In this document: piece after piece, positions 34,825-46,600 of the stretch
How positions within the stretch are numbered: the first letter of the stretch is position 1
Layout: every line of letters begins with the position of its first letter
Assembly (NCBI GenBank): GCA_963682175.1
Contig: OY821790.1
Span: forward strand, 1,314,501 to 1,378,500
Length of the DNA stretch: 64,000 nt
Reading direction: 5' to 3'
From: Triglochin maritima
Taxonomy: Eukaryota; Streptophyta; Magnoliopsida; Alismatales; Juncaginaceae
Position numbers and translations under genes: made by a program
The notes under the pieces: generated by a model
Database searches by the model: none
The model's input: the letters and a program-made list of their open reading frames with translations, nothing else
What the model was told of the DNA's origin: nothing

Positions 34825-36592
34825 ATTCGGGGAAGCGAGGTGAGAGAGAGGGGTTAACACATGGTCATGGAAAAGTTGTTGAATTTGATTAGATAAAAAT
34901 TCTTGTCTATTATCACTTCTCATTTTCTTAATTCTATAGTTGAATTGATTGTGAACAAGGTTGATAAAATTCTTGATAGATTTATAGACATTTACCTTTG
35001 ATTGCATGAGACAAGTCCAAGAGTATCTACTAAAATAATCAACGATAGTGAGATAGTAATAACAACCGTTGTAAGTAGGGATAAAATATTTTCCCCAGAC
35101 ATCAATATGGATCAAATCAAAACACCCTTTGGTTAAGGAGTTACTCAGTTTAAAAGAAATTCTGGTCTGTTTTGCTATATGGCAATATTCACAATCATTA
35201 TTACAATATGAAATGATGTTATGATTATTTTCAGCTATGACATTCATCTTCTTCGGAGATAAATGCCCGAGTCTTCTATGTCAGTTTGTGTCATCATCTC
35301 TTCTAGTGGTCAATGCAACAGGTTTTGCCTTAGTGAAGATGTAAAGGTCCATAACTTCTCTACCCATACCACTCATGAACCTCGTGCCTATATCCTAAAA
35401 GATGCAAACACTAGGGTAGAATTGTGTGGAACTATTGCATTTTTAGCTAATTTGGCAACAAAAATGAGATTAAGCCTAAATTCAGGTACATAGAGGACAT
35501 TTTATAGTTTTAAATGTTCATTCAGAATTACTTCACCAACAATTTGAGTCTCAACAGTTTTGTTGTTGGGAAGTCTAATAAGGACAATTTTATCTATATA
35601 ATGGTCACTAGCGCCACTATCTATAATCCAGGAATTATCATTAATTATTGTACAACAATGTGCCATACCTGCTGAGTTTGCCTGAGCTTCATTATCATCT
35701 CTTTTGGTGGCAAGTATCTTCATGATCTGAGAATACTGCTCCTCGGTAGTTCTTGTATGAGCCGCTGCAAGTGCAATGGAATCTTGGGTATTGTTGTTTT
35801 CTTCTGAGATCTATCTTGGCTTTTCTTCTTGTAATACCAATGCGAATGTCTTGCTGACATTGGGTAGAGGAGATATCAACAAGATCTGATCCCTTATGGC
35901 TGCATAAGATTCATTAAGCCCTAACAAGAATTGCATTGTTTTGTCCTCTAGCTCTTCATTATCTGATCTTTAATGGCACCACAACTGCAGTTTCTTTTCT
36001 TCTTATAACAGGCCAATTCATCCCACAATCCCTTTAACTTGGAGAAATATGCGGAGACATTCATATTCTCTTGTTGCAATATGAAAATCGCCTTCTTTAA
36101 TTGAAACAATCGAGGTGCATTGGTTTGGGCAAACCTTTCTTGAAGATCTAACCAAATCTCAGATGCAACATCAAAGTAAATCACACTATTAACCAATTCT
36201 TGATCAATAGAGTTGATTATCCATGAAGTAACTACATCATTACACCTCTTGCATTTGTAATATTCTAATGGTGATTTTTCACGGGATGGTTTTGTCATGG
36301 TTCCATCTATGAATCCTAATTTGCACTTTACATTTAGGGCCCAAATAATTGATCTCGACCAAGTCGAGTAATTATCTCCTATCAGTAGTTTTGAAACAAG
36401 AACCATACCAGGGTTGTGTGATGGGTGAATGTAGTACAGATCGATGATTTCTTGGCTAAAGGCTTCGATCTTATATGATCGATGATCTCGACACGGTCGA
36501 GTTTGTTCTTTGCTCTTCCTTTTCTCCCATCTTGATCACTTCAGTTTGTTGACCGCGTTAGGGTTTGCGGAAGCTTTTGTCGGATCTTATGT

Positions 36593-36604
36593 GCTCTTAT
36601 ACTA
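36593..36604 (-). other. Decayed primer-binding site of copia F
   Basis: The minus strand reads TAGTATAAGAGC, 10 of 12 bases of the initiator tRNA-Met site, directly next to the LTR end. Confidence 0.75.
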
Positions 36605-36836
36605 TGTGAAGATCGATTCCATTGACGGATCGGAGGGGATATGGAGATGAAGGTTGGAGAGGGAATGAGGGAGAAGACGATGGAAATCAGGAACGAACAA
36701 AGGAAAAAAGTTTATTGCTTAAGGCTATTTATAGTACATAAGTGAGTGTGCTGGTCTTTTTATAGACCAGAGGATAAGACTAAAGGCTAGTTGATCTAAT
36801 TACAACTGGAGTTAAAACTAATTACATTATTCAACA
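36605..36836 (-). repeat. 5' LTR of copia F (232 bp)
   Basis: In reverse it starts TGTTGAATAATG and ends GATCTTCACA, next to the primer site. It contains TATAAAA and TATAAATAG boxes near 36765 and 36732. No partner LTR is in the window. Confidence 0.82.
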
Positions 36837-37639
36837 GTTATCATTAAAATATAAACATATTTAATGATTTTTTGAATTCATTATTTTGTCTAAATATATT
36901 AAGTAATTTCTTAATTGGCGATAGTGCATGGTGGTCAGCATTAGTTAGTAACAAGATAAAACTATTTTTAATCAAATTTCATTAAAATCATTTAGTTTAT
37001 TATCACATAATTTCTTATAATAATCAATTGGTCTTGTCGGCAGATCCACGATTTCCATTACACATTTTAAAACATTAATCATTTTATGCATATTATTTAA
37101 TATTGTAACGGTCAAATTCATGTTTCGAGTTTCGACACTATGTTTAGTGGTACGATAATGTTTTGGAAATGTTTTATTAAATATATCAATGAATTCGGCA
37201 GCGAAGATTATTTGACGGTCAAGGTATGACATATTCCGAAAATGTCGGCGGTAGCATTAACAATAAATAACACTTCGAGTTTGGCGTTGGAGAATAAACC
37301 TTTCTCACACGAAAATACACGATTTGTTAATTAATGTTTTAGTGAATGCTACGTATCATAAAATAACTTAGCGTCGAATGCGACATATCTTGAGTACAGT
37401 CTGGAGGGAACATTTAGGGAAACAAAGGAAAAATATTTTTCTTTTCTAAGTCTAATACAAACACCAAGCAAGAAAAGTTCTGATAAAAAAGAAACTGTTT
37501 TCTTTTCCTTCCATTTTAAGATGCACAAACACCCCCTAAGTCATATCAAACAAAAGGATTGTTTGCTTGATGCCACTCGAAACTATCTTAATTGGTTTTA
37601 TGTCATCAATTTTTTGCTTAAAATTATGGTCATGTCATT
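36837..37639. other. No gene recognised (about 0.8 kb)
   Basis: AT-rich DNA flanking copia F. The open frame at 36972-37232 (-, 86 codons) resembles no family I know. Confidence 0.35.
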
Positions 37640-38340
37640 GAAATTTTACGTATTTACGTTAATGTTATAATGTTTTTGAATCATGTCACTCAGTTAAATT
37701 TTCTGTCATATTTTGTTAATTTAATTAATATTAAATTGAGAATTGTGCAAAAAAGCCCTTCGATAATACAATTTTTTTTGCAAAAGCCACCCTAACATAA
37801 TTAGAAAATAATATTTACGTCCTTTCTCTCTATTCTCTCTCTTTCTCACCGTCTTCTCTCACTCCATACATTTTTCTCTCTTCTTTTTTTTGTTTCTCTC
37901 TCTTCTTTGTCTCTTTCACACACATTCTCTTTTCATCATGCTTTCCTCAACTTAATTTTTTTACATTCAAATACTTTCGATTTTTAGTTTGTTTTGGTTT
38001 AAATGTATAACTATTCATATTTTTTTTATTTTTAATTATAAACAAAGAAAATAAAATTTAAGATAGGAAAAACAGAGGAGGGAGATTGAGTGGTAGAAAG
38101 AGAGATGGAAGGGAAGAGAGAGAATACAAAAATGAGAAAAAAAGTAAGAGAGAGCTGAAAAGGGCGTAAATATTATTTCATAATTAAGTTAAGGTGTTTT
38201 TTGTAAAAAAAATCAATTTATTATATTGTCCAAGGTATTTTAAATTTAATATAAATTTAATTAACGAAGTATGACGGAAAAGTTAACGGAGTGTCATGAT
38301 TCAAAAACATAATGACATTAACATAAACGACTAAAATTAG
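37640..38340. mobile_element. Foldback element with ~105-bp inverted terminal repeats
   Basis: The left arm 37640-37745 and right arm 38223-38338 are inverted copies. Shared stretches include TAATGTTATAATGTTTTTGA (left) and its near match in reverse, with TTTTCTGTCATA against TTTTCCGTCATA. The centre is CT- and GA-rich without coding capacity. Long terminal repeats suggest a MULE-like foldback, but I could not define a target duplication. Confidence 0.75.
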
Positions 38341-38590
38341 ATTTTTCTTCGATCAAACCCTTTCGGTGATCCATGATGGTCAACGCTTTCTTTGGAATCT
38401 AATTTGGGGAGGGTGAATTCCATAACAAAGATTTGGTGGTTTTCTTGGAAGTCTTCCTGTGGGAATTTGAGAAAGAAAGGTTTTTGGTGGAGAACTAGAG
38501 ATCAGAACGGGTCTGAATTCATCTTATTTGATTGTTTCAGGTATAATATATATTAAAGAAAGGTGTAAAATACATTTTGCACTATTTTTT

Positions 38591-39105
38591 GGGGGTAAAT
38601 TATAGTTTTCTCCTTCAATTATGATCAAGTAACATTTTAATCCACTGAACGTTGAATCGTTACACTTACACACATTCTTCATCAAATAATAATTATTTTT
38701 GTGTTGTTTTTTCGTTGGAATCGTTACACTGAACGTTGAATCCGTTATTTTTTCTTAATGTTTTGTGTTGTTTGGCAAACATACATGTTATGTATTCTAT
38801 GGTATAGTTTGAATTAAGATTTTAATCAAATTTGAGATTTATTTGTTCCAATTCATACCCAAATTTGAAACAAATTCAACCTCCGTTTGATTCAAAAAAA
38901 ATTACCATATGACACATTACAAATATGTTTGCCAAACAAAACAAAAAAATCGAGAAAAAATCAATAGGTTGAAAAATAATAATTTTTAATAGAAAGGAGG
39001 TACAAGCATATGCAAATCAGAATAAGGGGTATAAGTGTGTTAATTTAAAGTTTACGAGATTAAAGTGTAACTTGACCATAGTTAAGGGAGCCAAACTATA
39101 ATTCA
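38591..39105. mobile_element. Foldback/MITE with ~75-bp inverted repeats
   Basis: The left arm (TAAATTATAGTTTTCTCCTT, from 38595) pairs imperfectly with the right arm to about 39105 (reverse TTATAGTTTGGCTCCCTTAA). No coding capacity. The 19-mer GATCAAACCCTTTCGGTGA occurs outside both ends, near 38352 and 39199, so a flanking duplication is also present. Confidence 0.65.
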
Positions 39106-39130
39106 AGAATTATCTAACCTCCTTTTGTCT

Positions 39131-39163
39131 CCTCTCTCTACTCTCTCTCTCTCTCTCTCTCTA
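39131..39163 (+). repeat. CT microsatellite
   Basis: A tract of about 33 bases, mostly alternating CT. It precedes an unrecognised open frame (39226-39462) that I do not annotate as a gene. Confidence 0.9.
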
Positions 39164-39780
39164 AATCCACCTCCTACAAACCCCAAATTAGATTTCTTTG
39201 ATCAAACCCTTTCGGTGAAGGCAACATGGATATCATCCGAGCTTCGACTCCTGACATCTACCGCCATTTCTCTACGTTCCTACGTCTCTCACTATTACTC
39301 CGAGTGGGACCTTCTCCTTTGACAACAACCACGTCAACACCTCACCTTCTCATTAAATCGAGGATTATTGGGTTGGATTTGTCCGGCGATTTGGGTTGCT
39401 TTGGAATTCGAAGGAGAGAGAATAAATGTTGTGTTCTATCTAATTATTATCTTTTACAATAGAAACGATAAAAACAATTTTTATATAGGTTAATTTTGGC
39501 TACGATCATTGGAAATTTGATTTTGGTGTTTAGTGATTTTGCAACAAAAGTTGTTCGGAAGTAAATTCCTTTCATATGTTTGATTTACTTAAATACCTAA
39601 AAAATTCAAATCATATTTATGTTTACTTACCTACATATTATAGCTATTGAATAAAATTCAAATGCAAGAATTCCAAATTTTGTTGAACACAAAACTCAAA
39701 CTTTTATACAATAACATCTCACCACAACCACATAGTCCAACAATTCGTAATGAACCTTAATAAAATGGAAAAAAACTATC

Positions 39781-40002
39781 GGAGGAATTTTTTTAATTAA
39801 TAAAAAAACAAAATTTTAGGAAAAAATTGCACGATCTCTATATCTGATCCAAGAGGTCAGCACCCAATGATTGTATAAAATAACTTAACTTTTCAACATG
39901 CTCTCTCGTCCTGCCAGGCTCGAGGGGATTAGATATCGAAATCACACCATTTTTTTCCAAAAAAAATAATTTTTATTAATTAAAAAATAAAAAAAATCCG
40001 GA
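39781..40002. mobile_element. Short MITE (about 220 bp)
   Basis: AT-rich inverted ends share TTAATTAATAAAAA on the left and its complement TTTTTATTAATTAA on the right, extending about 45 bp with mismatches. No coding capacity. Confidence 0.6.
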
Positions 40003-40269
40003 AAGACTACCATATAAGATAAGCTAAAAATCTATTAGTGACAATGCCTAGTTAATTGGGAATCTAAGAAGGTTAAAATAGGAAAGAAAATTTAAGATCG
40101 ATATAGAACAAGTTAATCTCAGATTTTAAAAACTGTACGGGTAAGAAAAAGAAATTACCTAGGCTTCATAAGTCACATGAAACCTGTACAAACAAATGCA
40201 AAACAATTTAAAAGAGTACCATAAAACAATTTACATGCATTTGTCGAATAAATATAAATATAATTATCA

Positions 40270-41218
40270 ATGAAATATAAAGTAAAATTCCACTTTTCAT
40301 GTGCACCAATACATAACAATTCATTCATGCTGATTTTAATTGTTTCTTTTTTTGTAGGATGAATGGGTGGTATCAAAGGTTTTCCACAAGAGCACAACCT
40401 CAACTACCAAAACCAAAGAGGCAAAGGTTTCCTCCATGATTCCATCATCACATGGACAAGTTGACTCCTCACAATTAGCACAAACCTCACCATCTACTAT
40501 GGAATCTTCACACCTCATCTTGAACACCAACAACAATAGTCATGCAACAACAACTTCACAACCCTACTTCTCAACAATGAGCTTGATTGTTGACCAACTA
40601 CAAGACCCACAAATGTTTCTAAACTCCAACTTCAGTCAAAACTTGATATCAAATGAGCATGCAAGTTTCAGAAGTAAGGTTGATGGTTTTTTTGAGTAAT
40701 GATTAAAAAATATTGGAGGGCATATGTGATATTTCAATTATTTGGAAGGTATTTAAGATAAGTGAGATCAGAGGTCTAACTTGACACTTGTGGAGACTAG
40801 ATTGTTCATTTGTGGCTTGTAAATTATCTGTGCAGATCGTAAGTTTATTCTTGCTTAGATTTTGTGTCTAATCTAATTTGAGATGTTACCTTCACTTGGT
40901 AAAATGTAATAGTAGTCATTGTAAATTTGTAATATGTATACTGTAGAGTTGTTATTAATTTGTTGTATATTAACTTGGTTAGTGAACTGGATGTCTCATT
41001 CATTTTGACAATCATTTTACATCTTATCCTCATTTTAATTTCTTTTGAATTTGAACTATATGTTCTTGTTGAAGTATCACATCATTCTCCCTTTAAACGA
41101 GAAACACGATTGATTCTTTGGAAGTTGCTATTGCTTCATAAGTTAGAAATCACAAACTGAACTCTTGTTTCAGTTCTATTCTCTAAACATGTTGATCGCC
41201 TAAGTTTAATTCGATCAC
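40270..41218 (+). pseudogene. Duplicated NAC exon 3 with 3' flank
   Basis: This block repeats 26260-27220 almost exactly, including the end of NAC intron 2, the acceptor TTTTTTTGTAG, exon 3 (40358-40699, starting GATGAATGGG) and the 3'UTR. The stop differs (TAA here, TGA in the gene). Exons 1 and 2 are absent: similarity stops abruptly near 40270, and upstream is unrelated foldback DNA. It lacks the DNA-binding domain and has no visible promoter, so it is a fragment, probably a recent one. Confidence 0.93.
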
Positions 41219-41740
41219 AACAACTATTTCTATATCCATATATAAGAGTGCCCAAGCTCAAGTGCTAAGCGTCATAGTTTTTGCCTCTACGATACTCGAT
41301 ACTCAATGGAATATCGCTTGCAATTTAATGGAAAATATTAGTCCAACCATTGGGTTGTTAATGTATTATGCTGGGTTTGATGTTTGACTAATGACATTTT
41401 GTTTCTTTTCTTGCTTCTTTCATGTTACATGGTTTTCTGTTTTGTTTTCTTCATTCTTCTTCATTGGTTGGTTTTGGCATCAATATTTTGCTTACAACAT
41501 TTGGATGCAAAAAATGCAATTACAAAATAAAACAATACACTCCAAAAAAAACATTATGGATTCATAAATGAGGAGGGATCCACTACTTTTAAATTTTGTT
41601 GACACACGGTTGCACTTGTTAATAAAATCAAATATATACTACAAATTAAAAATTCAAACCATACACCTTGATCTACAACATATGGAGACTAAGGATATAA
41701 AATGATATGCAACATATGGAAACTAAGGATATAAAACAAC
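41219..41740. other. No gene recognised
   Basis: AT-rich sequence without long open frames, between the NAC fragment and a small CACTA-derived element. Confidence 0.4.
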
Positions 41741-42010
41741 CATAAAATTTGAAATCATTTCATGTGAGATCTAGAAATCGAGTTTTTAGCGAAATCCTAC
41801 CGACGGAAATTCCGTCGGTCCCTTAGGATTGTCACGTGCCTCTACTAAACGCGTGCAAAAAGAAATATTTCGAGCCCAACCCGATGGATTTTCCCTCATG
41901 CCGACCAAAATTCCGTCGGCGATAATTTGTCGGCAAAAACAATTTTTGTTGTAGTGTGCGTTCATTTTTATATCTTTAGATCTCACATGAAATAATTTTT
42001 AAATTTTATG
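41741..42010. mobile_element. CACTA-derived mini-element within an outer inverted repeat
   Basis: The right inner end in reverse reads CACTACAACAAAAATTG (41956-41940), the typical plant CACTA terminus. The left inner end lacks its first bases. The inside carries GACGGAAATTCCGTCGG and GCCGACCAAAATTCCGTCGG. Outside it, 41741-41772 and 41978-42010 form a second inverted repeat containing ATTTCATGTGAGATCT, so one element may be nested in another or one foldback may include both. Confidence 0.7.
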
Positions 42011-42898
42011 ATTTGTCATCACCAAAAATGAAAACTATATTGTAGCATCACTAAAAATGGAAACTTACTCGATTTCTACTAATTTGGTCGGGCCGGGATG
42101 GGATTTTGAGGTTTTGAGATTATTGCACCACGAAAATTTCTCTTCCTATGTCAAGTATGGAAAAATAATTTTTACTCCCTAGAAATATACTTTCCTAATG
42201 ATTATCTCCAAAATTTTACCATCGTAATTTTTACAATGATACCAAGCGCACCCTAAAGGTATGCTTATATAAGTGGATTAGGTGTAACAAGGAGTGAAAA
42301 TTAAGAGAATAATTTTTACCCCCCTTAAGCATGCTTAGAATGGGAGGAAAAAATTAGGAGAAAGAGAATTATTACCCCCATATTCCCATGAGTTAAAATT
42401 AACGAGACTTTTTTTCTTCTAGTTCTAACAAATATATTTGGTATACATATATATTGTAGGAGAAGTAAAATAAAATTTAGTTGTTTTTACTAATTTGGAG
42501 GAGTCGAGTTGATTTTTGAAAATTTAAGATTATTATTCGATGCTAATTATTACTCCCTATATCACTTAAATTATAAAATAATAAAAAATGAAAACCACAT
42601 CATTGTCAACTTACACCAGGGCCGATGGAAAATCAAGAAATGAAAGTCGACTCGAACACCCTATTTCACTCAAACAGAGTTCGCCTGAGGTGAAGAAAGT
42701 TAAAGAGATATTGCGCCATCAATTGTTGTCTTTAATTTCTCCTTCAATGCATTTGGTGTAGTTCGATTTGTGGGAATCAATCAAGGATCAGTTTTAGACT
42801 TTTATTAGGTCATTTGTCATGGTACCCTATTTTCCTACCACATAATATTTCTTAGTTTAAGATCTTGGTAAGACATGAAACGATAAAGATCATTATCG
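42011..42898. other. Upstream of F-box pseudogene, no gene recognised
   Basis: AT-rich sequence. The first half of the F-box gene, including the F-box itself, would be expected in the distal part but was not found. Confidence 0.35.
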
Positions 42899-43587
42899 AT
42901 GAATCGAACCCTAATAAGACCTCAGTTAAAAATCCCCAATAAGTTACATCATCAACATAAAAAAGCAACATCGGTATTAGTGCATCACCATGATTTAGGA
43001 CCTCATCAATTTGCTGATGTCGAATGTGTCTTATTTTGTGACTTGTGGTTGCTCGAGCCTAATCAGCCAAGCAAGTATGATGGAAAATATCATCATCTCA
43101 TTCCTTTGATTCCTACATTTACTCGGACAATAAGATTCCACATCTTCAGATCCACAGATGGACTTCTCCTTATAAATATGCGTGGTTTTGTGGAAGCGCC
43201 AAGATACTTATTGAACCCAATTCTTTCTGAGCAACTTGAGCTTTCAAATATCGAATAGGCCATGTCAGGCAAGAAGTTGTTATGCAGGTTTGGTATTGGA
43301 TTTCAAGGGAACACGATTAAGTTGATAGCTATAATGCATAGTCACATTAACGATCCCATATTGGACTATTATTGTGCTTACATTTTGCACATTCGTGATG
43401 GCATACAGATGGAAGACCATTGGCACAATATAGAGTTTCCTCCAGTTGGCTTTCTTTGGATGTTGGAAATTACTTCCCATGTAATGATGGAGTTTGTTTC
43501 AGCAATGAGATTTATTAGACGATGAAGGGTGAATTACCAACGCTACTATTATTTGATTTGATGACGGAAATGTTTACCGAGCGTCAG

Positions 43588-46213
43588 TGTTAAATCTCCC
43601 TCACTCCCTCCTCCCTTCACCCACCTCTCTTCCTCACCTTTCTCCCTCCTGTTTCGTCCTAGCTCTGGCGACGACGAGGAGCTCTGGCGACGACGAGGAG
43701 CTCCGGCTAGGTCAGTGATGACCGTACGTAGGTGCAAAAGGGAATACGTCCCTTTCTCCGTAAATCTCCAGTGAAGGTACCACACACACCCTTGTTTTGG
43801 GTTTGCTTATCATCAATGTGTGTTGGGGTTGCTTCGGGGAGAGGAGGCGGCAGTTGGGCCGGCGGCAGCTTGTCGACTGTGGCTGGCTGGAAGTGGCGGC
43901 GACTGGAGGCGACTTGGACTTGGGACGCGATGACTAGATATGTGAGCTCATTTGATATAATCCTTTCATCTTAGTATTAATGTAGTAGGATTTCAAAGTT
44001 TCCAGTATTTTTTCCTTCCGCGTATACCCTGATATTAACATTACATTTGGGGAGCAACCGGTAGATGTTGTCGACGTTCACACTCGAGACGAGAGTGTTG
44101 CATGGTGATTGGTGGATGCTTTGAGTGTAGACAGCTGGGTCACAGGACATGTAACTTGCCCGGGCTTAGGGGAGCAACCAGTGGTAGTGGCGGAGCAACG
44201 AGGTCCTGCTTCACTTGCGGAAAGCCTGGCGTTTTTGCACGCGATGGGCACAGAGTCTGGGTACCGGGGGTACCAAGTCTACATCTGAGTCATCGAGACT
44301 GTGGGACGTGTTTTCGTTGCATGCTTGGAAAATTTTGTAGCTGCGTAAACTGACAAGGTGGAAGGTACGCTAGTTGTTGCTCGTCATGTTGTTGAGATCT
44401 TATTTGATAGTGGTGCGACACATTCCTTCGTCTCTGAGAGATTTGTGAGTTTAGTGCACCTTAGCTCCCTGAATCTAATCTCCCGCCTCAAGGTCAGCAC
44501 CCATGTAGGAGAGAGGCTTGTGCTCGGGAAATTTCTAATTGGCGTGCCCATCGTGACGGGTGGTGAGAGCTTCCCGGTTGACCTTGTGTTGTCGCTGATT
44601 GTGGATTTTGACGTGATACTAGGGATGCACTGGTTGTCCCGTTACGACATACAAGTTCATTCCCGGGAGCAGAAGATTTTGAGATTCGAGGGCAGTGGGT
44701 TAGTGTTTGGTAATCCATGGTGTACGTGACAGGGAGGGTCATATCATCATTTCTGCACTGAAAACCTAAAAACTTTTAAGTCAGGCGTGTGCAGCATTTC
44801 TGGCGAGCGCAGTGTTGACCGAGAGTCAGAGACCTAGTCTGGAGATGTGGAGACGGTCCGGGATTTTTCCGATGTGTTTCCGAAGGACCTGGCAGGATTG
44901 CCTACGCATCGAGAGATTGAGTTTTCTATCGACCTGCTTCCTGGTACTATGCCACAATCTAAGGCATCGTATCAGATGACCCCTGCTGAGTTGGGATAAG
45001 CACCTACCGCTAATCGAGTTCGCGTACAACAACAACTTTCATGCGAGTATTGGGATGGCTCTTTGAGGTGTTATACAAACGACCTTGTAGATCGCCCTTG
45101 TGTTGGGGCAAGGTGGGCGAGAGACAACTAGTCGAACTAGAGATCGTCCAGAAGTGCGCGGAGAAGGTAAATGTTATCAGGCATAAATTGACCACAACGT
45201 AAAGTAGACATAAGAGTTATGCATATCAACGCCGACAAGAGTTGACTTTTGAAGTGGGAGATCATGTGTTCTTGAGGATCTCTCCCACTAAGGGAGTTAT
45301 GAGGTTTGGTCACAGAGGGAAGTTAAGCCCGAGGTACATAGGACCGTTTGAGATTCTAGATCGAGTTGGTGTTGATGCTTATCGGATTGCCTTGCTACCA
45401 CAGTTTTCGGGATTGCACAACGTCTTCCATGTTTCGATGGTGTGGAAGTACGTTGCCGACACTTCGCACGTATTGGAGGGAGATATGTTCGAAGTGCAGC
45501 TTGATTTGTCGTTGGACGAGCGACCAGTGGAGATAGGTGATCAGATGGAGCACTAGTTGTGTAAGAGGGACATCCTTATGGTTAAGGTATGGTGGAAATA
45601 TCACACCCTACGAGAGGGTACGTGGGAGATCTTGGTGGATGTGCGAGAGAAGTACCTAAAGTTTTTCGATGCATAGCTCACTTTTATTTCGCAAACGAAA
45701 TTCTTTTTTGGTGGGGTAATTATTAAATCCCCTTTCTTCTCTCCTCCCTTCACGCACCTCTCTTCCTCCTAGCTCTGGTGACTCCGGCGACGACGATGAG
45801 CTCTGGCAAGATCGGCGAGGACCGCACTAGGTGCCGAGGGGAAGACGTCCCTTTCTCGGGCGATCTCCGACGAAGGTACGCCACCCACCCTTGTTTTGGG
45901 TTTTTTTGTGGCCTGTGTGTGATGGGCCGGCAGCGGCTGGCCAGCGGTGGCTGGCCGAAAGTGGCGACAACTAGAAGCGACTTGGGTTTGGTACGCGAGG
46001 ACTGGATCTGTGAGCTCCTTTGATGTAATCCTTTCATCTCTTAGTATTGATGTAGTAGGATTTTAGAGTTTCTTGTATTTTTCCTTTCGTTTGTACCCTG
46101 ATATTGGCATTGCGTTCTTTTCTTAATTGAGGCCTCGACTTTACTATTTTCATTAATGTTCTTTTTCTCTTGTTTATAGTTTGTGTTTGATTGTTGTTTA
46201 TAGGGGTGTTACA
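43588..46213 (+). mobile_element. Ty3/gypsy element, internally deleted
   Basis: Two related LTRs flank a short interior: 43588 to about 44045 (3'-truncated) and 45721-46213 (493 bp, ending GGGGTGTTACA). Both share AGCTCTGG, GACGACGA, ACGTCCCTTTCTC and TGTAGTAGGATTT. The interior keeps zinc knuckles, protease, a scrap of RT and the integrase C-terminus. Flanking pentamers GTCAG and ATCAT agree at three positions only, so the target duplication is decayed or misplaced. Confidence 0.85.
44102..45676 (+). pseudogene. Ty3 gag-pol remnant
   Basis: Degraded CCHC-like knuckles occur near 44120-44240 (CFTCGKPG). The retropepsin block 44358-44729 has LFDSGATHSF and ILGMHWLSRYD, typical of Ty3 protease. 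A short RT start ([10 protein letters not shown]) follows near 44870. At about 45000 the frame jumps to the end of integrase with FEVGDHVFLRISPTKG and GPFEILDRVG (45242-45556), then a stop and a tail (WEILVDVREKY) to 45676. Most of RT, RNase H and the integrase core are deleted. Confidence 0.85.
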
Positions 46214-46600
46214 ATCATATTCCTGAACTTCAAGCTCTCACATACGATGTCTTGCAGCTTAGAGTAATTGAGGAGTCATTGGTTATTGAAACCACACAAA
46301 TTCAGGATGAGGGGGAACCTACCGAGATGGTTTATACTGAGTTGTGGTTTTAAATTGAGGAGAAGTTTGTACTGAGATATTCTTTTGATAAAGAGCACTC
46401 CTTATACTACTGGGGAGCAAATAAATTGTTAGATTTTTCTACAGAATTTTCTGTCGTTAACAATAATACAGGTGACATTACACCCTTGAGGACTTAAGGT
46501 GGCATTATAATTGATGATAACCTCGAGTCTAGGGTTGATACTACAACACTGACTTTCACACCGAGTCTGATTACCTTGAAAAACAAAAAGAGATCTTTTG

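Larger units (their letters stand above)
31184..34859 (-). mobile_element. Solo LTR E, Ty3-like, interrupted by A3
   Basis: The plus strand starts TGTAATGCCCC and ends GGTTAACA, flanked by CATGG (31179-31183 and 34860-34864). Without the nested A3 it is about 1.6 kb. In reverse it begins TGTTAACCCCTCTCTC and resembles the LTR of the Ty3 element at 43588. It has no internal coding region, so it is a solo LTR. GC-rich open frames at 34366-34799 are LTR sequence, not genes. Confidence 0.88.
27250..36526 (-). pseudogene. copia F gag-pol remnant in interrupted blocks
   Basis: Blocks on the minus strand are: Gag from an ATG at about 36526 (WSRSIIWALN, 36406-35948); protease (WIIDSGASDHY, near 35620); integrase N-half with DLIHIDVWGKYF and FSRYSW (35247-34865); integrase C-half (TPQQNGIVERK, 31178-30969, and 29462-29230); reverse transcriptase ([14 protein letters not shown] and YIDDILIAG, 28231-27520), with a final RT piece to about 27270. 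Frameshifts occur after the Gag start, before the integrase, inside RT near 27880 and at 27520. Confidence 0.88.
27250..36836 (-). mobile_element. Old Ty1/copia element F, truncated, host of nested insertions
   Basis: On the minus strand it runs from a 232-bp 5' LTR (36836-36605) through gag, protease, integrase and reverse transcriptase, ending without RNase H or 3' LTR near 27250. Two LTR insertions interrupt it: solo LTR E (31184-34859, itself holding solo LTR A3) and solo LTR B (29468-30963). Removing them and one copy of each target duplication rejoins the integrase coding sequence. A G15 run and a stretch at about 28560-29000 do not read as copia. Confidence 0.9.
42899..46600 (+). pseudogene. 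F-box-associated (FBA) protein remnant, split by a Ty3 element
   Basis: Left pieces read like an F-box-associated beta-propeller region: GLLLINMRGF followed by YLLNPILSEQLELS, then FGIGFQGNTIKLIAIMHSH and HNIEFPPVGFLWML (to 43525), then in a shifted frame GELPTLLLFDLMTEMFTE (to about 43585). The right piece resumes after the Ty3 element with ELQAL and ends with a TTLTFTPSLITLKN-like FBA tail near 46580. There is a TAG at 43256-43258, a frameshift near 43505 and more stops after 46350. No N-terminal F-box was seen. FBA proteins are substrate adaptors of SCF ubiquitin ligases; this one is dead. Confidence 0.7.
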
